This document shows positions 1 to 5,126 of a stretch of DNA of 5,884 nt, piece by piece. The DNA is from Chryseobacterium sp. UBA6632 (GTDB taxonomy: Bacteria; Bacteroidota; Bacteroidia; Flavobacteriales; Weeksellaceae): positions 1 to 5,884 of the forward strand of contig DKLU01000391.1 in NCBI GenBank assembly GCA_002455915.1, in the 5' to 3' direction. The notes below the pieces were generated by a model that searched no databases, was not told where the DNA came from, and saw only the letters and a program-made list of their open reading frames with translations. Position 1 is the stretch's first letter, and every line of letters begins with the position of its first letter. A program made the position numbers and the translations under genes.

Positions 1-6
1 TCAAAG

Positions 7-1260
7 ATGAGCAAAGAATTTGTTGACGTTCTCGTAATCGGTGCTGGACCCTCCGGATGCGTATCTTCTTCATACTTAAAGAAGAACAACGTTAACGTAA
101 AAGTTGTAGAAAAGACAAAATTTCCAAGATTGGTTGTGGGCGAAAGCTTAATCCCGAGAGTAATGGATCATTTTGACGAGGCCGGACTATTTCCTGCTTT
201 GGATAAAATGGGCTTTGAAAAGAAATTGGGAGCTCGTTTTCTTCGAGGAGATCAGGTCTGCATTTTTGATTTTAGTAATAAATTCGGTGAAGGCTGGGAC
301 TGGACGTGGCAGGTTCCGAGAGCTGATTTTGACAACGTTTTAGCTCAGGAAGTTATCAAAAAAGGAATCGATCTTGAATTTGAAACTGAAGTGATCGGTA
401 TTGAATTCAACGGAACAGATTCTATCACAACGGTAAAAAATAAAGAGGGTGAAACGAAAGAAATTCACGCCAAATTTGTGATTGATTCCAGCGGTTACGG
501 AAGAGTTTTACCGAGACTTTTAGATTTAGAAAAACCTTCAAAATTGTCTCCTCACTCTGCGATTTTCTCTCATGTAGAAGACATTAACAGAGAAGAAGGG
601 ACGGAAGGAACTTTGATTTCTTTTGATATTATTGAAACTGAAGTTTGGCTTTGGGTAATTCCTTTCTCGAACGGAAATACGAGCGTTGGAATTGTTGGTC
701 CGACTGAATATATTGATAAGCTTTCTGAAAACGGAGATACTGCTGAAGCTTTGAGAAAAGCTATTTCTCTCTCTGATTATTATGTTAAGCGTTTTGGAAA
801 CGTGGACTTCCTTTTTGAACCTAAACATTTGAAAGATTATTCTTGCTCTGTAAAAAAATTATACGGAGACGGATTTGCTTTGACAGGAAATGCATCTGAA
901 TTCTTGGATCCTGTTTTCTCTTCAGGAATGGCATTTGCAACCGAAGGCGGAATGACGGCAGCAAAATTAGCTTTAAGACAATTGAACGGTGAAAAAGTCG
1001 ACTGGCAAACAGAATTTGCAGATTATATTTTATATGGTGTTGATGTTTTCACAACCTACGTGAAAGAATGGTACACTGGAAATCTTCAGGAATTATTTTT
1101 CCACCAACCGGAAAATCCTGATGTTAAAAGAAAAATCTGTGCGGTTTTGGCGGGATATGTCTGGAACAAAAAAAATACATTCGTAAGAATACACGACACT
1201 GCGATAAAAAATCTTGCGGAATTCATTAAAACTGAAAAGCAAGAACAAAAGCAATCATAA
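7..1260 (+). CDS. Flavin-dependent halogenase-like FAD oxidoreductase
   Basis: Complete 417-residue cytoplasmic protein with no signal peptide or membrane segment. What is seen: an N-terminal Rossmann FAD motif GAGPSG (residues 12-17); GESLIP (45-50); GFEKKLGARF (69-78), whose K72 or K73 lies where phenolic and pyrrolic halogenases keep the lysine that handles hypohalous acid; WLWVIP (214-219), an exact WxWxIP motif; and FLDPVFSSG (299-307), an exact FxxPxxSxG motif after a GDGFALTGNAS flavin-binding stretch. In the family these motifs together mark FADH2-dependent halogenases, which need a separate flavin reductase; none is visible here. The length is at the short end for the family. The start ATG at 7 sits just before the FAD motif, so little or nothing is missing, though upstream context is cut off. 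Related proteins are often annotated only as NAD(P)/FAD-dependent oxidoreductase or tryptophan halogenase, and some occur in flavobacterial pigment clusters. A non-halogenating monooxygenase or a reductase remains possible. Family confidence is high; the reaction and substrate are inferred. Confidence 0.88.
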   Translation: MSKEFVDVLVIGAGPSGCVSSSYLKKNNVNVKVVEKTKFPRLVVGESLIPRVMDHFDEAGLFPALDKMGFEKKLGARFLRGDQVCIFDFSNKFGEGWDWTWQVPRADFDNVLAQEVIKKGIDLEFETEVIGIEFNGTDSITTVKNKEGETKEIHAKFVIDSSGYGRVLPRLLDLEKPSKLSPHSAIFSHVEDINREEGTEGTLISFDIIETEVWLWVIPFSNGNTSVGIVGPTEYIDKLSENGDTAEALRKAISLSDYYVKRFGNVDFLFEPKHLKDYSCSVKKLYGDGFALTGNASEFLDPVFSSGMAFATEGGMTAAKLALRQLNGEKVDWQTEFADYILYGVDVFTTYVKEWYTGNLQELFFHQPENPDVKRKICAVLAGYVWNKKNTFVRIHDTAIKNLAEFIKTEKQEQKQS

Positions 1261-1291
1261 AAAAACGGTCTGAGATTTTCAGACCGTTTTT
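1261..1291. terminator. Bidirectional intrinsic terminator between convergent genes
   Basis: A perfect inverted repeat starts immediately after the TAA of the halogenase-like gene. The left arm AAAAACGGTCTGA (1261-1273) and right arm TCAGACCGTTTTT (1279-1291) enclose the 5-base loop GATTT. The core CGGTCTGA/TCAGACCG is flanked by an A run on one side and a T run on the other (continuing TATTTTATTT), so a U tract follows the hairpin in both directions. It would end the plus-strand gene stopping at 1260 and the minus-strand ligase gene stopping at 1321. Confidence 0.9.
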
Positions 1292-1320
1292 ATTTTATTT
1301 TGAAACTTATAAATATAGAA

Positions 1321-2613
1321 TTATCTTAAATCTGTAAATGTAATCGGTTTTCTGCTGTTTGGGTTAAAAACTGCTTTAGACAAAATATCAAATTCAATGA
1401 TTTCAATTTTCGGACTTACCCTCAGTTTTGCACGGAAATGATCTCTCACTTCATTCACAAAGTTTTCAGAATCACTGTTTGTACTTATTTTAATGATAAT
1501 TTCATCCAACCCGATTTCATTCGACTGAATAACGATCTGATAGCACAAAATATTATTAAAGTCATTCAAAATATCGTTCATCGCAGGTGGATACAATGTC
1601 GTTCCTTTATATTTTATCATCTGCTGTTTTCGCCCGACAACAGGACCCAACCTCATCGTATTTCGTCCACATTTACAAGGCTCGTAATGTGCTTTTACAA
1701 TATCTCCCGTTTTGAATCTCAATAAAGGAATCGCTTCAACACCTAAAGTTGTGATCGTTAATTCTCCGCTTTCGCCTTCTTTAACGAGATTTCCTTCGTC
1801 GTCAAGAATTTCGGTAATAATTAATTCCGGATGTTGATGCCCACCGATTTGCTCTTCACATTCGGTGAAAGCCGTGCTCATTTCTGTGGAAGCATAGGTT
1901 GAGAATAATTTAATATCCCACTTTTCTTTAATTTTTTGAGATAAAATATTATCCGTAAAATCCTGATTTTTGATGCTTTCTCCGATACAAACCGCTCCGT
2001 AAACACTGGAATTTTTATAATCAATTCCGTGTTTTCCGGCATAGTCGATCATTTTTAATAAAAATGACGGAACGGTAATTAAATATTTTGGTTTATATCT
2101 AAAAATCGAATCCCATTGCAATTCGGGAATTCCCGGTCCCATTCTCACAACGCTTGCTCCCATTTTTCTTAATCCTAAAAAATAAGCAAGTCCGGCCATG
2201 AATCTTTTATCAATCGTCGTAATCATTTGCACCACATCACCTTTTTGGATTCCTGCGCAAGCGAAAGAAATTGCTTCGTTGTAAGCCAATCTTTCAAGGT
2301 CGTTGTCGGACAATCCAAAAGTTACAGGATCACCTAACGTTCCTGAAGTCGTGCTGTAATCCACAATTTTATCGGGCGTGATACAGAAGAAATCATCGTT
2401 ATTCTGTTGAATATCATTTTTCGTCGTTGTCGGGATTTTCTGCAAATCTTCCAACGTCTGAATATCCGAAATATTGATATTATTTTCTTTGAATAATCTT
2501 TGATAAAAGGGTGAATGAGTTTCAAGATAAGTCAATAATTCCTGAAGTTTTTGCTCCTGAAACTTTTTTATTTCGTGATGATCTGATTTTTCGATTGATG
2601 GATAAAATTCCAA
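1321..2613 (-). CDS. PaaK-like (phenylacetate-CoA ligase family) adenylate-forming enzyme
   Basis: Complete 430-residue cytoplasmic protein, close to the usual PaaK length. Enzymes of this family activate a carboxylic acid, usually aromatic, as an acyl-AMP and transfer it to CoA or a carrier protein. Motifs in order: STTSGTLGDPV (87-97), the ATP phosphate-binding loop; YASTE (240-244), matching the YGxTE/YGLSE motif; LRFKTGD (298-304), the ribose-binding aspartate motif; CKCGRNTMRLG (313-323) followed by GRKQQMIKYKG (327-337), the hinge region with the paired cysteines typical of PaaK; and a short C-terminal domain ending RKPITFTDLR, whose K422 fits the catalytic lysine. The start is TTG (2611-2613): a stop lies three codons upstream, the next in-frame ATG is near codon 130, and MEFYPSIEK matches the family's usual N-terminus (F.P.IE). 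There is no Shine-Dalgarno sequence, only an A-rich leader. The gene converges on the halogenase-like gene. Its substrate cannot be read from sequence; an aryl acid for pigment synthesis is a guess. Confidence 0.88.
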   Translation of the reverse strand: MEFYPSIEKSDHHEIKKFQEQKLQELLTYLETHSPFYQRLFKENNINISDIQTLEDLQKIPTTTKNDIQQNNDDFFCITPDKIVDYSTTSGTLGDPVTFGLSDNDLERLAYNEAISFACAGIQKGDVVQMITTIDKRFMAGLAYFLGLRKMGASVVRMGPGIPELQWDSIFRYKPKYLITVPSFLLKMIDYAGKHGIDYKNSSVYGAVCIGESIKNQDFTDNILSQKIKEKWDIKLFSTYASTEMSTAFTECEEQIGGHQHPELIITEILDDEGNLVKEGESGELTITTLGVEAIPLLRFKTGDIVKAHYEPCKCGRNTMRLGPVVGRKQQMIKYKGTTLYPPAMNDILNDFNNILCYQIVIQSNEIGLDEIIIKISTNSDSENFVNEVRDHFRAKLRVSPKIEIIEFDILSKAVFNPNSRKPITFTDLR

Positions 2614-2633
2614 TGGTTTTTATTTTTAGAAGA

Positions 2634-2641
2634 CAAATTTA
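2634..2641 (-). promoter_or_regulatory. Candidate -7 box upstream of the PaaK-like gene
   Basis: On the minus strand this reads TAAATTTG, an exact match to the Bacteroidetes -7 consensus TAnnTTTG, with its nearest base 21 bases upstream of the TTG start. That would give a short leader. I see no good TTG at the expected -33 distance, so the call rests on the -7 box and its position; AT-rich sequence can give such matches by chance. Confidence 0.45.
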
Positions 2642-2660
2642 TTAGTTTATTTTTTATTCT

Positions 2661-2687
2661 CGCTGATTTTGCAGATTACGCTGATTT
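2661..2687. repeat. Degenerate intergenic repeat, CAGATTACGC type
   Basis: The stretch CGCTGATTTTGCAGATTACG followed by CTGATTT holds two CGCTGATTT units flanking GCAGATTA. Similar wording recurs at 4500-4525 and, in reverse orientation, at 4771-4811. It does not code. It looks like a member of a scattered, degenerate intergenic family in flavobacterial genomes; the family assignment is from memory. Confidence 0.5.
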
Positions 2688-2690
2688 ATT

Positions 2691-2761
2691 TTGCCACGAA
2701 TTCACTAATTTTTATGGATGTTTGCATTTTAATTTTGTGCTTATTCGTGAATTCGTGGCAA
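2691..2761. repeat. Inverted repeat with GCCACGAATTCAC arms
   Basis: The left arm TTGCCACGAATTCAC (2691-2705) is perfectly complementary to the right arm GTGAATTCGTGGCAA (2747-2761). After one mismatch the pairing continues for three more bases. The loop is about 33 bases of AT-rich sequence. It lies six bases beyond the stop of the M23 peptidase gene, so on the minus strand it could fold in the mRNA 3' end, but no U tract follows, so a classical terminator is unlikely. A third, single arm with one mismatch occurs at 4567-4585. Confidence 0.8.
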
Positions 2762-2767
2762 GACAGT

Positions 2768-4447
2768 TTATCGTTGAAAAGTAAAAGTCTGCGTATTGAT
2801 ATTTCCTGCTGTATTAATTGTTGTCACTTTTAATGTATGAGAACCAGAACCTTTCGGGCATTTTTCATCAAAAATATAGACAAAATCATCTTTTACTCTT
2901 GCAAAACGAAGCCATTTTCCGTTCAATTCTGCTCGGAAAGATTCGATATCACCTATTTTGGTTGTTCCTTTTAATCGTAATGAATTTATAGTTATCATTG
3001 CGCCTTCTTTCCAGCTTGGAGAAACTGCAGGCAAAGAATTATCTATTAATAATCTTGCCGTTCCAAGTCTGTTGAATTGTCCTTCCGCCCAATCTCCATT
3101 CCATTTTGCTTTGATGATATTTTTATCGCTTCCATAATTAAGTTCTAAAACCGTTTTATCTTTTTCTTCGCTAGATAACTTTCTGTTAGATTTAATTTTT
3201 ACACTATAAAAATCATGAATCGGAATGTAAGGACTATTTAAAACAATAGAATTTGAAACCGTCTCTGCATCTGGTTTTTCAGACATATTAAAATTCACAG
3301 CATCGTAAACCGCATTTTTGCTTAAATTAATTTCTGCATTTTCCGTTCTAATTGTTTTTGATTCGTTTGGAGAAACCGTTTTATTGCTTGATGAAATTTT
3401 CTCAGAAGAATTACTCAGCTGAATTTTTGTCGTCAATCGACTTGTATTTCCATTGACATCTTTTAAAATAATTTCAATATTATGAATTTCGTTATCTTGA
3501 AGATTGATAATTCCATCCGAACCCGAACTATAATTCGGCAATTTCATTCCCGGTAAGTTTGATAAATGTTGAATGCTCATTTTGTCACGAATAAATTTTG
3601 TAAAATCTACACAACCGTTGATGTAACGTGTATCATTGTAATGAATTCTATCAATTTTAAAACTGTAAACTGATTTTCCATCTATTAATAATTCGGCATC
3701 GTAAATTCCTAAGTTAAAACCTTGATTGGCTTTGTCGACAGCTTTTATACCAAAACTTATCTGAGGAGAATTCACCTGAATTACGTTTGAAGTATAAATA
3801 TTTCCTGTTTTTTTCACAGCAATTCCATTCGCTCCGGGTTCGTATGTGCTGAAACGACGGTCATACCAATACAATCCACTAATAATCGGAGCAATTCCAT
3901 CAGGAATATTAAATCCGAAAAGCAAAGGATTGATACATTCTTCCGTTTTTGTATCTCTGATTTCAAAATGTAAATGCGGTCCTGCTGAACCTCCTGTATT
4001 TCCACTTAAAGCAATCAATTGTCCTTTCGTCACAGGAAACTGATTAGGTGAAAAAGAAATATCCTGTTCCCATTTCTCGTCTTTGTATTGTTGCTCTTTT
4101 ACATATTCATCGAGTTGAGCGAAATATTTATTTAAATGAGCATAAACTGTTGTATAACCATTTGGATGAGTTACGTAAACAGCATTCCCGAAACCATAAT
4201 GTTCTACTTTTATACGACTTACATAACCATTCGCTGCGGCGACAACTGGTAAATTTTCCTGACTATTGGTTCGGATATCCAATCCCATGTGAAAATGATT
4301 GGAACGGACTGCCCCGAAATTGGCAGCTAAATTAATGGGAATATTTAAAGGATTTCTGAAATAGCCTTGAGGATAATTACTTTGAGCAAATGCTGTAATA
4401 GTAATGATAAAAGAAACAAGAACGATCAATCGGAGAAAGATTTTCAA
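2768..4447 (-). CDS. Secreted M23 family metallopeptidase (LytM-type peptidoglycan hydrolase)
   Basis: Complete 559-residue exported protein. A signal peptide spans residues 1-21: MK start, a hydrophobic run LIVLVSFIITITAF, and probable cleavage after AFA, before QSNYPQ. The M23 domain covers roughly residues 30-175. HFHMGLD supplies zinc ligands H53 and D57; VYAHL supplies H104; GPHLHFE supplies H158 and the third zinc ligand H160. All expected catalytic positions are present, so an active zinc endopeptidase cutting peptidoglycan cross-links in the periplasm is likely. Residues from about 175 to 559 are polar and appear beta-rich, with no motif I recognise; they may be Ig-like binding domains. 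The start is TTG (4445-4447): no in-frame ATG exists before M54, which lies inside the zinc motif, and a stop occurs 21 codons upstream, so TTG is needed to keep the signal peptide. The gene is divergent from ileS and 154 bases upstream of the PaaK-like gene on the same strand, probably a separate transcript. Confidence 0.93.
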   Translation of the reverse strand: MKIFLRLIVLVSFIITITAFAQSNYPQGYFRNPLNIPINLAANFGAVRSNHFHMGLDIRTNSQENLPVVAAANGYVSRIKVEHYGFGNAVYVTHPNGYTTVYAHLNKYFAQLDEYVKEQQYKDEKWEQDISFSPNQFPVTKGQLIALSGNTGGSAGPHLHFEIRDTKTEECINPLLFGFNIPDGIAPIISGLYWYDRRFSTYEPGANGIAVKKTGNIYTSNVIQVNSPQISFGIKAVDKANQGFNLGIYDAELLIDGKSVYSFKIDRIHYNDTRYINGCVDFTKFIRDKMSIQHLSNLPGMKLPNYSSGSDGIINLQDNEIHNIEIILKDVNGNTSRLTTKIQLSNSSEKISSSNKTVSPNESKTIRTENAEINLSKNAVYDAVNFNMSEKPDAETVSNSIVLNSPYIPIHDFYSVKIKSNRKLSSEEKDKTVLELNYGSDKNIIKAKWNGDWAEGQFNRLGTARLLIDNSLPAVSPSWKEGAMITINSLRLKGTTKIGDIESFRAELNGKWLRFARVKDDFVYIFDEKCPKGSGSHTLKVTTINTAGNINTQTFTFQR

Positions 4448-4470
4448 ACAAATGGTTTTATGTGTTATTT

Positions 4471-4478
4471 TAAAATTA
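4471..4478 (-). promoter_or_regulatory. Weak candidate -7 box for the M23 peptidase gene
   Basis: The minus strand reads TAATTTTA, one base off the Bacteroidetes TAnnTTTG consensus, with its nearest base 24 bases upstream of the TTG start. This is much the same position as the candidate box of the PaaK-like gene. No convincing -33 TTG is seen. It is given because the spacing fits; the match is weak. Confidence 0.25.
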
Positions 4479-4499
4479 CGAAATTTTTGTTCTACATCC

Positions 4500-4525
4500 C
4501 ACGGATTTCACAGATTTTCACAGAT
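4500..4525. repeat. Tandem TTTCACAGAT repeat in a CACAGAT-type intergenic element
   Basis: Two exact copies of TTTCACAGAT lie head to tail at 4506-4515 and 4516-4525, preceded by CACGGA. The wording resembles the CAGATTACGC repeat at 2661-2687. It sits within the leader or upstream region of the M23 peptidase gene. It is non-coding in any plausible frame. Confidence 0.6.
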
Positions 4526-4566
4526 GATGATGGATATTTTTTGATATAATACAAAGAAATCCTTAA

Positions 4567-4585
4567 TTGCCACGAATTCCCGAAT
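4567..4585. repeat. Third copy of the GCCACGAATTC repeat arm
   Basis: TTGCCACGAATTCCCGAAT differs at one base from the arm sequence TTGCCACGAATTCACGAAT deduced from the right arm of the inverted repeat at 2691-2761. No partner arm is nearby, so this is a solitary half or a decayed copy. Confidence 0.65.
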
Positions 4586-4770
4586 GAGACTATTGATCTT
4601 TATTTAGAAACTTTGAGAACTTATATAAGTAGAACGGCTTTGTGAAACTTAAAAAAGGTTTATTATAAAAAACTTAGTGGACTTTGTGTTCAAATAACAG
4701 GAAAATATAACTTCATCCAATCAACCTGTTGATTAATTCTTTGCTCACTTAGGAAATACATCTCTAAATA

Positions 4771-4811
4771 AAATCTTTGCGTTAAAATCTGCGTAATTTG
4801 TTCAAATCTGC
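4771..4811. repeat. CAGATT-type intergenic repeat, reverse orientation
   Basis: Read on the minus strand this stretch gives GCAGATTTGAACAAATTACG and then CAGATTTTAACGCAAAGATT, sharing the GCAGATT and ATTACGCAGATTT wording of the element at 2661-2687. It is one of three members of this loose family in the window, all intergenic. Confidence 0.5.
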
Positions 4812-4864
4812 AGGAGAATATTTTAAGTTTTGGTTAAAACCAAATTCAAAACCGTCATCTTGAA

Positions 4865-4882
4865 AGCGGGCTAAAGCCCGCT
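4865..4882. repeat. GC-rich REP-like hairpin
   Basis: AGCGGGC (4865-4871) and GCCCGCT (4876-4882) form a perfect 7-bp stem around the tetraloop TAAA. It stands out as a GC block in very AT-rich surroundings. No T tract follows on either strand, so it is not an ordinary terminator. The form GCGGGCTAAAGCCCGC, with flanking CTCCTATTGATG, resembles short palindromic elements I recall being scattered through Chryseobacterium genomes; that is memory, not a search. Confidence 0.7.
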
Positions 4883-4966
4883 CCTATTGATGCGTTACTT
4901 TACCAAAAAGTATGATATTTGCGAAAACAATAGTGCTATTTGTGTTTAAAATTCAGGTTAAAAACT

Positions 4967-4994
4967 CACATTTCACAATTTACAATTCACAAAT
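4967..4994. repeat. Degenerate 7-base tandem repeat
   Basis: Four consecutive heptads follow the consensus CACAATT: CACATTT, CACAATT, TACAATT, CACAAAT. The unit length is constant and each differs from the consensus by at most one base (the last by one, TT to AT). No function is evident. Confidence 0.5.
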
Positions 4995-5083
4995 AATTCA
5001 TCTCAGCATTTATATTTCTGAAACAGAACTTTTTAATAGGAAATATCAAAATAAAACATATATTATAAACCGACAAATTTTAG

Positions 5084-5091
5084 TAAATTTG
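5084..5091 (+). promoter_or_regulatory. Candidate -7 box of the ileS promoter
   Basis: TAAATTTG followed by C matches the Bacteroidetes -7 consensus TAnnTTTG exactly and ends 35 bases before the ileS ATG, implying a leader of roughly 25-30 bases. The upstream 20-30 bases are AT-rich but lack a clear -33 TTG. The leader has no Shine-Dalgarno sequence; ATTACA directly precedes the ATG, normal for Bacteroidetes. Confidence 0.5.
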
Positions 5092-5126
5092 CCAACTTAA
5101 TTAATCATCGATATTGATATATTACA

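Larger units (their letters stand above)
4448..5126. other. Long gene-free divergent intergenic region built of degenerate repeats
   Basis: These 679 bases separate the divergent M23 peptidase gene and ileS. No reading frame here has the features of a protein: the longest (4912-5100) encodes a low-complexity, AT-driven peptide that overlaps the ileS promoter candidate. The region instead holds a tandem 10-mer at 4506-4525, a GCCACGAATTC arm at 4567-4585, two CTTTGTG blocks at 4638-4644 and 4682-4688, a reversed CAGATT-type repeat at 4771-4811, a GC-rich hairpin at 4865-4882, a heptad repeat at 4967-4994, and the probable ileS promoter near its right end. I see no tRNA-like fold, T-box or riboswitch. 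Confidence 0.7.

Noticed and set aside
538..828. Minus-strand open frame within the halogenase-like gene
   Set aside because: It lies wholly inside a well-supported coding sequence on the other strand and its product is basic, repetitive and unlike any family I know.
1438..1725. Plus-strand open frame within the PaaK-like gene
   Set aside because: It is antisense to the C-terminal catalytic motifs of a clear enzyme; no independent evidence of a gene.
2691..2761. Classical terminator for the M23 gene
   Set aside because: The stem is strong but the loop is about 33 bases and no U tract follows the distal arm on the minus strand; repeat copies elsewhere favour a dispersed element.
3846..4549. 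Three short plus-strand open frames antisense to and upstream of the M23 gene
   Set aside because: They overlap the signal peptide and zinc-site coding region of a confident gene or its repeat-rich upstream DNA, and their products have no recognisable features.
2691..4585. The M23 gene flanked by similar repeats as a composite mobile element
   Set aside because: The repeats are short, unequal (a palindrome on one side, a single arm on the other), there is no transposase, and the gene looks like an ordinary housekeeping peptidase.
4912..5100. 62-codon plus-strand open frame before ileS
   Set aside because: It runs through the CACAATT heptads and the ileS promoter candidate, encodes a low-complexity AT-driven peptide, and shows no domain or start signal.
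4448..5126. CRISPR array, tRNA, riboswitch or T-box upstream of ileS
   Set aside because: The repeats are irregular in unit and spacing, with no constant-length spacers; no cloverleaf or T-box sequence was seen.
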